From Podocnemis expansa (Eukaryota; Chordata; Testudines; Podocnemididae): 64,000 nucleotides of DNA. The translations under genes were made by a program, and so were the position numbers. This document shows, one piece after another, positions 47,705-59,930 of this stretch; position 1 is the first letter of the stretch; each line of letters begins with the position of its first letter. The stretch spans positions 40,601,500 to 40,665,499 of the forward strand of contig ML681992.1 in the NCBI GenBank assembly GCA_007922195.1, in the 5' to 3' direction. The notes under the pieces were generated by a model, which made no database searches, was not told the origin of the DNA, and saw nothing but the letters and a program-made list of their open reading frames with translations.

Positions 47705-48226
47705 CAGGGGTCAGCAACCTTTGCTGACCCCTGTGCCGGTCCTTCCTTCCCGACCCTCAGCTGGTGCCGGTGGCTCCCTCTCCTGAAAAAAATGTGGCAG
47801 TTGCCTGAAAATTCAGCAGTGATCAGAGCTGGAGTGAGAGCGCTTCCCAGGCATTCCAGGGAAAGAAGTCGCCCAGAGTGGCTCATCTTGGGGGTGTGCC
47901 TGGGGACAAGGGGTCCCCAGGCATGCCACAAAAAGCAGCAGCTCCTTTCAGGGGTTCTCAGGCATGCTGCAGAAAGAAGCTGCCCAGAGTGGCTCCTTTG
48001 GGCAGCATCACACTACAGAAAGGAGTCACTCTGGGCAGCTTTTTTCTGTGTCACATCGGCATGGGGGGGACCCCTGTGTCCCAGATGCACCCAAAAGAAG
48101 CCACCCAGAGCGGTTTTCAGTGGCAGGAGTGGTAATTTCTGTGGTGCTGCAGAGGGTGCCGTGTGCCGCTCTGAATGGGCTTGGGTGCCACTGTCAGCAC
48201 AGGTGCCGGGGGGTTGCCTACCCCTG
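47705..48226. mobile_element. Non-autonomous hAT, 522 bp, exact 8-bp target duplication
   Basis: The ends caggggtcagcaacc and gggttgcctacccctg are inverted repeats. They are flanked by perfect ctataaag at 47697-47704 and 48227-48234. The GC-rich interior repeats a module (agtggctc-ttggg, gcatgcc/gcatgctgcagaaagaagctgcccagag) two to three times. The long open frames across it on several strands come from this GC-rich repetition and resemble no protein. Confidence 0.88.
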
Positions 48227-48434
48227 CTATAAAGCACGTTTTACATTTTTTTTTTCACCTCTCTATTGGGCACTGCTTTGCCCATTACTTGAATATTTTG
48301 TCAAAATCTGCTGCCAACAGTTCAAGAAAGAAGTTGACAAACTGGATAAGATAGAGACTGAGAATTCAAGGATTAGAAAAAATATTTTATAGCAGTAGAT
48401 TTAAAGATCTCAATCTTATTTAGTTTAAGGTTAA

Positions 48435-49023
48435 GGGTTGTTTTGACTACAGTTTATAAGTATTTACACTGGAAACCCAGCAGCTGCCCAAGACCCTCAG
48501 GGCAGGGGGCAGCCATGCCTCCACCTGGGAGTGGGAAGCCAGGAATTTGGGGGCAGCACCCCAAATGTGGTGTGTAGTGCAGTCAGGTTTCCAGCAAAGA
48601 ATGGAGAGCTCAGAGTGCAGCCCTACTGGGAGAAGAGAGCCAGATTGGTGCTGCCTGCCTCTAGGCAGGGATCCTGGGCAAATCCCTGTGGGGAGCGTGG
48701 TACAAGGAGACTCAGGGCAACATCCAGGCTCCCAGTGGAAGTCAGAGGCAGCAGCAAGCTAGGAGTCTCTGGACAGCTCTTGGGCTCCTAGTGGGGAGCC
48801 AGGAGCCTCAGGATAGCAGCTGGGCCCCTGGAGAGGAGCCACCCAAGGAGTTGTGAACTCAGGTTCTCAGCATCCCCCTCCCCCGTGTCCTCTTAAGTGG
48901 TGGAAGAGGACCTGGTGAGGATGTGCACCCCCGACAGAACAGAAGCAGTGTGCACATGAACTACTGCAGTTCTGTAATTCATCCTAACCCAGACTGACTT
49001 AAGTTTTTAGTGTAGACGTGCCC
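48435..49023. mobile_element. MITE with GC-rich interior bounded by TTAA
   Basis: The start gggttgttttgactaca and the end tagtgtagacgtgccc are imperfect inverted repeats. TTAA flanks both sides (48431-48434 and 49024-49027). Ends of the tgtagac-gccc type favour Harbinger with TTA/TAA duplication, while a TTAA duplication would instead suit piggyBac. The interior resembles the GC-rich part at 1-340. Confidence 0.6.
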
Positions 49024-49395
49024 TTAACAGAAGATCAGTAAGTGGAAACATTGAAAGCTAAAGCTTCTGAAGCTGAAATAGCAACTAGCTGCTTTTGTAC
49101 AAAAGCAAGAATTAAAATTTCAAATAAACTGATCCTGTCAGCTCATGAATGAACTGCTTTCAAAAATATTTGGAAAAGTGACTGTCCTGCACTAGAGAGG
49201 ATCAGAGAAATGCACAGGAAATCAAGAAATAAATTATATTTATAAATAAGAAACAGCAAGCAGTTCCACAGTTACTGTTACACTCATTTTGCACTTTCAC
49301 TGAACTCTGTCAGGCAAGATTATATCTCATTCTTGCACCTAATGTTTTTCAAAATTGAGAACATCGAGGAACATCATTTACATGAACCTTTTCTC

Positions 49396-49399
<4 letters not shown>

Positions 49400-49445
<46 letters not shown>

Positions 49446-49455
49446 NNNNNNNNNN

Positions 49456-49530
<75 letters not shown>
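49400..49530. repeat. (TG)n then (GA)n microsatellite containing an assembly gap
   Basis: A TG repeat of about 110 bp is interrupted by ten N (49446-49455) and followed by (GA)n. The gap size is a placeholder, so the true length is unknown. Confidence 0.95.
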
Positions 49531-49531
<1 letters not shown>

Positions 49532-49559
49532 GCAAGTTAAGCAGAAACATCAATAGATT

Positions 49560-52080
49560 TAATTTGTTAGTTTTTCTTTTTTGCTAAACACTAAATGATC
49601 TCTATTCTTATTTGCACTAAGTACTGATTATTAAATCAAGAGTAGCAAAGGAAACTATTACTCCATCATACTGGCCATTCAGGAAACTGGAGATGTGTGG
49701 GACTCTATGCAGCAAGCTCTTAAACAATATAATGAAATGTTTTCGAACTTGGACAAGCAAAAATTTTGGCAAGTGCTTTACATTGCTACACTTCCTTTGT
49801 AATAAGTATGAACAATCTGGACAGAAACATAAATGATCAGAGGGTATTAGCACCCATTCAGGTAATTATAGATGCAGACACCACAGGTACACAAAGGCAC
49901 CATGCAGTAAAAATCTGATGGTTGCATAATGTTAATTGTATTATTTGATCAGTATAATGTTTTGTTTATACAGCCCACCCTTCCTAATTTACACCAAGTC
50001 ATTCACACCAAAATTTCCCCAACTCTTTGCAAAGACTGAATGACAAATACAGGGCTACTGCCAGGTCACTTATTCCTGAGGCTTTATTATTACTGGCAAT
50101 ATATGCTACAGATTCACTATTAAGATTATACACTTGCATATTACAGTAAAATAAATGTTATGATTCACCTTTAAAAATAGTTTTTGCATCACCTAATTTG
50201 CAAAATTCATATATTTGCAAAGTCTTTTCAGGTCATTTGTGCAAATTAACAGAAGTTTCCTACATTACAAAAGGATGCTGAATGGTACGAAACCTTTTTT
50301 GAGAAATATGTTAATGTATTTCTAACATATTATGTTATGTTGTTAAATTATTGCCTAAACTCTTGCAGGACATTCACAAGTTTCTTTGTTCAGACTAATG
50401 TAGGAGGCAAGAAACCTTTAGCTCTTTTGTCCTTGTGTATTATTACCAACAACCATGAGCCAACTTTCTTACATTATAGCATCTTACATGTCAAAAATTG
50501 ATCCTTGTTTCCTGTTGGAAGAGGAGGAAATCAACTATAGAGAATGTAGTGCCCACTCTGCAGCTGATGCTAGAATGGGACCACTGACGAACGTCATTTA
50601 CAGTTGTTTTAGATGATGAGAAAACTGTGAGGCTTCTCTCTCTCCTTTCAGAACCCACTTCTACAATCTGTTACTGGTTGGTGCAAAAGCCTGAGGCCAG
50701 TTTGATCCAAAGTGAATTGCCTGGGGTTAGCCGTTGTCTAGTGGCTTTAAAATTTCATTTTAAAATTAAGATACCATTTTCACCAGAGCCCTTGTCAGCT
50801 TGCTTTGTGTTCAATTATTAAATATCCAGAAATGACTGCTTTAATTAGTTAGGTCCAGTTAAGCTGCCTGCCACTGTAAAGCACCAAAAACTGGAGGGAA
50901 CTTCAGGAAGTGAGGCAGTATATTCCTACTAGCACCTGATAGTCTGATTCTGCCCCAAGCTGCAAGCAAGTTGATGTACCCTACTGCAACAGATCTATAG
51001 GCTTTTGCATGATAATGAAATGCCAGCATTAAATTATTTCATTAAGACACTCTGAGGAAAGAAATCCACCCACTACTGTCCTGTATCTAACCTGCCAAAA
51101 CCAGGATTCACCTCCCTTCTCTCAAAAGCCACAGCAGCATGCTCAAAATGGAAAAAGGTTAGGGACATAGTAAAATAAATTTAATATGAAGTACTGATTT
51201 ACTCTTCACTTTCACAGTGCACCCCACTAAAAACCTCAATTATTTAGATAAAGATGTATTTCAGAATTTCCAGTCTGCCACAAAAACTCAGGGGTCCTTG
51301 CTACAGAATTTAGCTTCAACTAGCCTTACAGCAAACAGTGCCTTGATGTTGAGTAGAGGGTATATATAATGTATTTAGGTCTTTAATGAGGTGTTCACTA
51401 TGAAAGCTGATTTCACTACGTTTTCTTCCTTTAGCACTTCTATAAATCAATCTGAGAGAAATCAAACTAACTCCCTTGAGAGCAACCGTTTCGTTCATGC
51501 TCTTGCAGCTTCACATGCAGCTGTAAGTATAAGTTCATTCCTAGCAATTAAGAGCTGATTTCATGATGTAAAGTCAGTATGAGGAGTGATGAGCACTGAA
51601 ATCAATACTATAATATTTGCAAGCATTAAGGTGGATGCTAATATCTTAGTTACATTAAAAAACATATGTTTTAAATCCCAATATTAGACAGTTTGCTTTT
51701 CAGCCTCAGAGTGCTAATAGATTGCATTTTATGATCTTCCCTTTTTAGCACTGAGGAACAGAAGCAGTACCTATGGAAAGAACAGTAAATAACCTTCTAA
51801 CAGAAACAGTAGACTACTTCAAATGCAGGGCTTTCTTTATTATTCTGGGAAATGCTGTACCCTGTGACCCCTGCTGTTGTGCACCAATGCACAGACAACT
51901 GGTTTTAATAATTCATTTACTTTGTTGAGGACTGTTATTAATGTTGATGAATAATCTTAGACTTTTCCCCTTGCAGGGGTGGAGATGCCAACAGTCCTTT
52001 TGCACCAAGATACTTACAGTAAAATAATGAGAACATTCACAGTTAAAAAAAAAAAAATATCAAACAGCCAAAACATATGT
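49560..52080. other. Intronic sequence, no gene seen
   Basis: AT-rich, no named repeat or splice-bounded frame. Confidence 0.5.
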
Positions 52081-52084
52081 TGTG

Positions 52085-52290
52085 AGGCATGAAAATTATC
52101 AATCAGTGGCTACAGGACAGGACATAGGAAGAAACTCCTGCTTCAGAATTGTTCACCACAGGGTTTCCTGCACCTTCTCCTGAAGTAGCTTGTGCTAGCC
52201 ATTGCCAAACACAGGTTTCCTAAGTAGTTGGATGACAGGTCTGATTCAGTGGGGCAAAGTCTCTTCTATTCTGTGATGTCTAACATCAAA
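52085..52290 (+). mobile_element. CR1/L3-type 3' remnant
   Basis: ggctacaggacaggacataggaagaaactcctgc, cttctcctgaagtagcttgtgctagccattgccaaacacagg and ttggatgacaggtctgattcagt follow the order of CR1/L3 3' UTRs (cctgaagcatctggtgctggccact-ccagacagg-gatgga-ctgatccagt). Confidence 0.65.
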
Positions 52291-52300
52291 GAGTGTAGTC

Positions 52301-52302
<2 letters not shown>

Positions 52303-52339
<37 letters not shown>

Positions 52340-52352
52340 TCACTCACTCTCT
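52303..52352. repeat. (CA)n followed by (CACT)n microsatellite
   Basis: About 16 CA units grade into actc repeats and a CT tail. Confidence 0.95.
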
Positions 52353-52359
52353 CTTCCAG

Positions 52360-54540
52360 ATGCCACACTACATGATTAAATGGCAAGGAATTTCATGATT
52401 AAGGGAGATCTTCTACAGTACAACATCTGGTAACCTCTCAGAAATCATCAGGGGTTTACACTGACAACACAGTATAATCAAATCACTGCTTCAATTGTCA
52501 GAGGGATTCGGGAAGGAGGGGTTACATTCAGAAATCAGCATCATGAACCACCAACCCATCTATTCTTGTGTAAACATAGCATTAATCTAAAAAAAGGAAA
52601 AAAGAATTATAAATGTACTGGGAGTAATAAAACACTATTTGTTATAAAGTATAACAACATTATCAAATGAAAAGGGAAGTTTAAATAATGAATGAACATC
52701 TTACATCCACAATACATATTATCTATTTAACAAACATACACCATCAACATGATAGGTAATGTTCAAATGAGTGGAAAGAAATCATTTCAAACAAGATTTC
52801 CAGAAATAGATGAAGTAGTCACACAAAACCATATTATTTCATCCCCAGCATACCTTAATGATTCTTCAGGAATTGGAGACATTACTTCACAATTCCCCAT
52901 GTGCAATACTGCTGATGTCAGTGGAAAAACAGTAGAGATAAATTAGACCTCTCATTACTAGGGATGGGTCACATGCAGAATCTAATGTCCTTGGAAATAA
53001 TCAAGAATCTTCCCCGGACACAGGGATCATTAATTTAACAACGAAAACCAGGACTCGTACTCTGATAAGGATGCATACTATGGAAGCGAACATTTCTTTT
53101 CTTTCTTTCTTTCTTTTTTTTTTCCTGTGCCTTCTAATTAGTCTTCTTGAAAGCAAATGGAAGACTAAGGAATATGAAGAAAATTTAAGGATGATAGTTA
53201 GAATCTATTAAACTAATGTCAATTAAGACAGCTAATGTCTGAAGGCAGAATTTTTCCCAATACATGAGTTTCTTTAATCCTAAAGTCCAGTATTTCAAAC
53301 TGAACATTTTTCCTAATAATGTTGTTCTTCACACTTTGTTTCATTTGCTGACTGAAGAAAAGAAATCAGCTTGTAAATGAATTATTTTTATTTTTTACTA
53401 AAATGAATAAAAAGGATGGTTGCTCAGGTGTTCCTCTGTATCAGACTGTTTTCTTGAAGATTAAGAAGTCATTAATATATACCTACAGCTGAAATAACAC
53501 TTCAAAAGACCAGTCGTTTCTTTTGCATTCATATAGACAAAGCAGTTATTTTCCTTATGGGGATTTAACAAACAGTTACTGAAGTGCCTCACGCAAGATG
53601 CAAACGTGTGATATGAATACATGACTTTCAAGGTGAAAGTCTGAATCACATATACTTGCTTGTAAATATCACCAATTACACAGTAGTGACAAAAGACACA
53701 CAGCAAAAGAAAAGAAAAATATTAGCAAATTAAATGTTCATGCATAAAGCTAATATCTGTCACTCTATGGCCCTATACATCCAGCATTTAGTGACCTAAT
53801 ATTGTCTTTTAATGGTTAAGTGTCACATATCGTACAATTAAAAGGAAGCTGTAAAATGCCTCAGGTTTCTCCACTGAAAGTCTTAACACTGAACTACTGT
53901 AGTACCAAAGATGGTTTTGTAATACAGACATGCCACAGATGGTTTTTGGAGTTTGGTTTATTTATTTATTTATTTATTTTACACAGGACAGTTTTTTAGT
54001 CTCCACTTGACTAACCATGTTTATGGGGAAGCACACAGAAAACGGGAATTCTTGAGAGTCATGCTCAACCTGAAGCTAATGTATTTAGCAATGAATCCAG
54101 GAAATTATTCATTAATATGTTTCATACTACAGGTTAATAGGCTTCACCTTCCTCAGACACGGGCAAGATTGTATTTGCAATACCTAACTATTGGGGGGGC
54201 GGAGTGTATTTTAATCTATTTGTATAAGAGTATAGGTACTCAGAATACGAAAGCACTAAATCCGCAAAGCATTAACCATGAGTGTATCAGAGGCCTCTGT
54301 CTGGCCTCTGACATGGCTATGTGAAGTTAGTTAGTAGCCTAAATACAACTCTTTGTGGAAGGCATTTCCACCAGAAAATCTGCCATCACCACACAACCAA
54401 CAATTATGGTACAACAGCTGGCATTCTACACAAATAGGACAAGGGCAGCAAGAATGAACTACCTCATCTCTAATGTTTCTTCCTGAAGAAACGGTGTTAC
54501 CATCTATACAGAAAGGGGAACCATGCAAAATTGCTGCTTA
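52360..54540. other. Intronic sequence with simple repeats only
   Basis: A pyrimidine (TTTC)n tract lies at about 53094-53126 and (TTTA)n at 53957-53980. Nothing else was recognised. Confidence 0.55.
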
Positions 54541-54553
54541 TAGAGCATATCTT

Positions 54554-55189
54554 TAGAGCCCTAAAGATCTGCAGGTATCTGCTGCAGATCTGTGGGTGGG
54601 TGTGGATAACCGCAGACCCACTGCTGCAAATTGACCCACAAATGTGGATTCTGTTTTTATCTGTTCAGGGTGCCATCTATCGCTGCAGCTGTTGCTCTGA
54701 TCTGTGTCAGCAGCACAAAGGGGAACAAGGAAATACCCCAGCCAATCCAAGCTCAGCGTTGATTGTGGCCTGCCAGCCAATCAAAGTCTCAGTCACAGCA
54801 GGCTGGGTTTTGGAGAGTTACCACTTACCAGCAGTCAGTAAGCATGCTGGTCTTTGACTGGTTCATTCCCCATGTCTTCCTTCCTACTTCGTCCTTTTCT
54901 TGCTTACAGTTTGCATGCCACACTGTCTGTCAGAGATTTCACAGGTGGCCAAGGAAATCTGATTGACAGCACAGCGTGCAAATCGCAAACAAGAAAAGGA
55001 AAAAGTGGGTGGGACCCATCTGGGAAACAAGCCAATCAAAGGCTAAATGCTGGCTGCGAGCCCAGGTTTCGGATGCAGTTATGGATATAGACAAAACCTG
55101 GCCTGCGGATTGCAGAACAGATAGATACTATCACTGAGCAGAAGCGGACTGGATACAGATCCACATTTTTGTATCAACACAGGCTTATA
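54554..55189. mobile_element. Probable non-autonomous hAT, about 636 bp
   Basis: The left end tagagccctaaagatctgcag has a weak counterpart at the right end (gtatcaacacaggcttata). The flanks are catatctt (54546-54553) and catatcta (55190-55197), a 7/8 match. The interior is rich in gcagatctg/ggataaccgcaga segments, as in hAT families built on gatatccgcgga repeats. Confidence 0.5.
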
Positions 55190-55458
55190 CATATCTACTT
55201 AATTATTCTATTTTCTCTGAGCACCACATTCCCTAATGAAATTATTCAAATTAAGTGCTTGTATCTATTGTGCAAGGGTAGATTAAGACCCTCAACACCA
55301 TAAATTTTAAACTAGCTCCCAAAAGACACAATATGAATTGCTTAAAAACAAGAGATTCCCAATTATGGTGAATCATTCTCTCACCCCAGTATTACTAGCC
55401 AGATAATTGTAGGCCTTTTATACAGTGTAGATGGGGTGACTCACTGTATATGCATTCA

Positions 55459-55710
55459 AAGGGGTAGTCATGTTAGTCTAGCTCAGCAAAACAAGCAAGG
55501 AGTCCTATGGCACTTAAAGACTAACAAATATATTTATCACATGAGCTTTCATGGGAGAAAATCCCACTTCATCAGATGCCTTGAAGATGGTTTCCCCCAT
55601 CTTCAAAGCATCTGACAAAGTGGGATTTTCCCCCAAGAACGCTGATGCAATGAATAAATTTGTTAGTTCTTAAATGACACAGGACTGCTTTCTTGTTTTA
55701 CTCCTTCATA
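55459..55710. mobile_element. Palindromic pair of Penelope-like terminal repeats
   Basis: A minus-oriented PLE end (55459-55590, with actaac/atttatcac/gagctttcatgggagaaaatcccacttcatcag) is joined to a plus-oriented one (55597-55710, with catctgacaaagtgggattttcccccaagaacgctgatgc ... ttgttagttcttaaatgacacaggact). The arms gatgccttgaagatgg and ccatcttcaaagcatc meet around a 6-base centre (tttccc). No coding sequence remains between them. A detached tail (actagactaacacatgtacccctttgg) lies at 56238-56264. Confidence 0.75.
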
Positions 55711-56269
55711 AAGAAATACAGAATGATTCTTTTAAATTAATACTTCTCTGTAATATCACCTGCAACTGAACTCTATTACTCAGCGGGATGACAGTCACTT
55801 TAAACAGCTACTACTGCATACAAAAATTAGGGACTTAATGTATAACTAACTGTTGGTTTTAGTTATGACATTCAGATTATTTATTTACTTTTCTTATTTT
55901 ATATTTATTAAATTAAGAAGCATGTACTTAATACTTTTACATTTTCTACAGAAAAGTAGAGTCCGGGGCCTTGGTCCTGCTCTAGAATGTACAGGCACAA
56001 TTTCTGAAATCTACACAAAAACTTCCTTCCAATATCGTACTAACAGAATTCACTGAAAAAAATGGCCAAATATTTGAACTCTCTCTCTATTCCATTCATG
56101 TTAGCATAAAAAGAACAATGAAAAAATACTATTTTTTTAAAATGTAATGTTCTTCCTATATCACATGGAAGATTTTTTGGAGAAAGCCAATCATAAACTA
56201 ACAAGAAGTCTAATCACACTTTTGTTTGTTTTACTGGACTAGACTAACACATGTACCCCTTTGGAACTT

Positions 56270-57735
56270 AGAATCATAAACTAGAGAGGACAAGGAAGGC
56301 TTTAAAAGAAAAACAAGTGACTCATTTCGAAAGTAGGATAAAAATCAATAAAGGCAGCTATTATATTCTATGAAAGATTAAGGAAGTTTAAAAATAAAAC
56401 CTTCATCTCTCTTTATTGTTCCCTCTTCCTCTACAGAATCACCATACAATAATATTTTATTTGATTTGGAAAATTATTCATTCAGGATCTGGTTTATAGG
56501 ACTAATTTCAACAGGTGGTGAACTGGTAAACTATGAGCATTCACCTTTTTATTCCTCCTCTGAATTTGTTCTGTGCCAAACAAAATGTTTTGCACTTTAA
56601 CTGTGTATTAAATTTACATTACTCATAACACTAGTATTTTAAAATAGAAATTCTGATTCATGGCAGATAAACACTCATGGCAAATTTTCCTCTCATTTAT
56701 TCATAAGAATGAGAGAACCCACTGCAAACTTCTTCCTGGATTAATAATTACCTGATTTAAACTGGAGGCTTTTTCAACATTACATAATTATTTCTCAATG
56801 GAAGGAAAACACAAGGACAAAGTAGGAGGATGTTGCTTGAGGTGGTTAATCTTTGATGGGATATAAAAATTCCTTCACTAAATTTTACAGTTCTCTCCAG
56901 AATATGCCACTTTTCCTTAAACATGATTTAACTAGAGTCTACTTAGTTTATGATTAAATTTAGTGCAAGTAAAGTAGAATTTGATCTTGTATGTAGGGTT
57001 ATGTGCTTTTTTGTTTTGTTTTGACATCTACTCCTCTTGTTCTAAGCTCTGTAGTCAACCTACCATAGGTTAAAAACTCTGAGTGAATAATGCTGCATTT
57101 CTATGCCAGAACAAACTCTACTGTAGACCTAACAGCCACAAAGAAGTTTTGCATTTGTGTTACCACAGAGGGAAGCTATTGTTTGAGCATGGGACTACGC
57201 ATCGTGAAAACTAACTTACCATATCCTGTGGTTACTTAAATTATTAGTACATCAATTAGCCTGTACATATAGAACACAGTTCAGAAGACGTTTAAGCATG
57301 TGCTCAAGTTCACCTCTCCTCAGCAGTAGTAAATCTCCACAAAAAAAAATCCACTGGTTCGGTCCACTTGAGCATAAAATCTATATACGTACTTATCAGA
57401 CTTCCATCACCATAGAATTTGTATACAGTACCTTATAATTCTTAATAAATTTTACCACTCCAATCCTTCTGTGAAGCAGAAAATATTTCCATTTTACAGC
57501 CTAGGAAATGGAGATCTACTGCAGTGTTTGGGTTGCAAACAAGGTAGGCACCTTTTATTTCACACCCATCCCAAAACAAAATACAGGTTCACTTAATACA
57601 TCTCACTATACAACAGAGTTAAGCAGTGTTACTATACTCTACTTTTAAATAAAATTAAAACTATAAGAAGACATATATCTGGCTTTTTAAAAGAAAGTAT
57701 AGATTGTCATGAAGAATCACGTGATACTACTGGAC
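56270..57735. other. Intronic sequence, no gene seen
   Basis: AT-rich and unrecognised. Confidence 0.5.
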
Positions 57736-58064
57736 AGTATTTTGTAAGAGGAGGTTATTTACCTAGAGCTGGGGATTCTTTAAGATGTGTGGCACCCAAC
57801 CGCATTCCTCTGAGGGCTGATACATGTGCACCACGCTTCTGGAGCTTGGGAATTCCAAAGTACTTTCACCCTGGTGCCATACAAGGCGATAAAGGATGAG
57901 GTGAAACAAACTATGTCTCTAGTTTCTTCACCACCACAAAACCAAAAGATCCATAGCAAAGGGGATGAACGGCAGGAAAAGGAATTTAGATAGGGACCAT
58001 GCATCTTAAAGAACTTCCAGAAACAGATAAGTAACCTCCTCTTCTTTGAGTGATGGCCCTGTTG

Positions 58065-58342
58065 TAGGAGTGGGCAATAATTTTTGCAGACAGGCCACAG
58101 CACAAATTTTGGCAAATTGTCATGAGCCTGAGCCACTTCTGGCTTCTGATCACAGAACCAGAAGCAGGAAGTTCACAAAGCAACAAGCTGGAAGCTGCCT
58201 GATGCTCCAAAGCAGCATAAGCAGAGCATCAGCAACAGAAGCAGTGGATTGGGTGGGCCTCCTTTCACCTTTGCATGGTGGGCTGCACACAAATACCAGA
58301 CAGGCTGGAGCTAGCCTGGGGGCCACATTTTGTTCACTCCTG
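58065..58342. mobile_element. Non-autonomous hAT, 278 bp, nested in DIRS
   Basis: The start taggagtgggcaataattttt and the end cattttgttcactcctg are inverted repeats. The flanks are ccctgttg (58057-58064) and ccctatta (58343-58350), a 6/8 match. The interior ggccacagcacaaa/ggggccacat is typical of a common hAT family. Confidence 0.7.
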
Positions 58343-58379
58343 CCCTATTATATTCTACTGAGGGTGATTAATAAGCAGT

Positions 58380-58640
58380 ACTTAAGTCAGAGGAGGATGA
58401 CGCTGAAACAGCTGAGCAGAGGACTGAGATGCCGAAGGAACCATCTGCCATGGAGTGCTGTACAAAGGCATATTCTGTAACAAAGGCATGCACCAAATTA
58501 CACATTGCCACTCTACATGTATCCCAAAGCAGCATGTTGTGGAGACAGGCCATAGCCAAAGCCTGGGCTCTTGTTGAATGAGGCCATGCTTCAGTGGGTG
58601 GAGGAAGGCCAGATAGTGAATAGCACAATGCAATACAATC
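58380..58640 (-). pseudogene. DIRS tyrosine recombinase C-terminal remnant
   Basis: The minus strand reads AWPHSTRAQALAMACLHNML, then LWDTCRVAMC, then HAFVTEYAF. HSTRA is the His/Arg catalytic box, and EYAF sits where the nucleophile Tyr is expected. The frame is open through both, unlike the copy at 43.4 kb. Confidence 0.65.
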
Positions 58641-58696
58641 TGAAATGCATTTGGAGGTGCTTTTGGTAAAGACTACCTGACCCTTCAGTCCTTCTG

Positions 58697-59930
58697 CTAC
58701 TGCAACAAGACCACTTGGGGACTTCCTGGTGTATTTTGTCTTCTGCAGGGAGAAGGTGAGGACGTCATCACTACCTCATCCAGTGAGGATGACGGGAACA
58801 GCTGCAGTTCTGCCAGCACTTCTGGATCCATGCTGATAGGCTCCTCTGCCAGCATCAGACCTGAGAGTCTACTTGAAGGCACTCTAAACAGGGAGGCAGG
58901 TGAAGTTTCCCTTGCAGACCAAACAGGTTCTAAGGGGGAAGGTATTGGGACCAAGGCCTCAAGAGCCCAATATGCTGAATCCAGAGGTTTATGCATCAGA
59001 CACCATAGCATGGGAAACCAGTGGCCCTATGGTAGTTGCACTGGAGGACACTGTAATGATCGAGATAGTCTTCTGGAGAAGCCAGGCTGCTGGTAGGGTA
59101 TGGGATGCCCCTTGCCTGTCATTCAACTCTTCTGAAGATGAGAAGGCAGGCTCCAGTTCCATTGGTGGTACAAATGTGCAGAGCAGAAGTGAAGGGCTCT
59201 CATAGCAGTAGTATGTGATGAGGGGGAGAAATAGTCTTCCTAGAAGTGAAGGATCCTAACAAGTGGGGAGATCTTCGTTCCTTTAAGACGAATGCGTCCT
59301 ACAGCTCAGGTACTCTTCCTGATCTTTCTGGCATTAGGGGTACCCTCTCCTTACACAGAACTGATGGGATAGCAATGGATTTCCCTGGAAGAGGGTGGTA
59401 CCACACCTTATGGGGCACTGATGTCCTTGTTTCCCTAGCTGGGACCACTTGAACTGCTTGCTTCTGGGACTTCTTATGTTTATGTATTTAGAGTATGCTT
59501 CCTCTAGACGATTGGAACTCATTAAAGGGTTGTCCCCTTTCTTTGGTTTTGAGGAAGACTCAATGTCATATTTATGGGCATGTTTCCCTACCTCACCTGT
59601 GGGTCTCAGCACAGAGTCCATAGCAGTGGCACCACTAGTGCCAGATCTGGACTCGGTAACCAGAGGCATACTACTGGATGTTTAAGGTCAACGTACATAG
59701 GGTGTCCTCCAGCCTGGGTCCAAATGAGGCCTTCCCTGAGGTGCTTTGAGAGGCAGAAAACCCAGCCTTCTCAGGTACAGCTGGGGAAGGACTAGAAAAT
59801 ATTGCACTTGGATACAATATGGGCTTCTTCCAAATATAGAGGTAGTGCTGATGTTTGTCACTGACTAAAAAGAAATGAAGGCAGGAGGCACAGATTTTAA
59901 AGCCCAAGGTCTTAGGCACAGTCCATGAGT
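58697..59930 (-). pseudogene. DIRS gag-like remnant
   Basis: The distal part has a Cys/His cluster (KICASCLHFF) near 59880 and a Lys-rich stretch. The proximal part reads FPSSSLDEVVMTSSPSPCRR, matching SSSSPDDSV of the first copy. Stops interrupt the frame. Confidence 0.55.

Noticed and set aside
47669..48392. Long overlapping frames of 81-187 codons
   Set aside because: They lie on a GC-rich modular hAT with exact target duplications and resemble no protein.
49333..49587. 84-codon ORF with CV repeats
   Set aside because: It is a translation of the TG microsatellite across an N gap.
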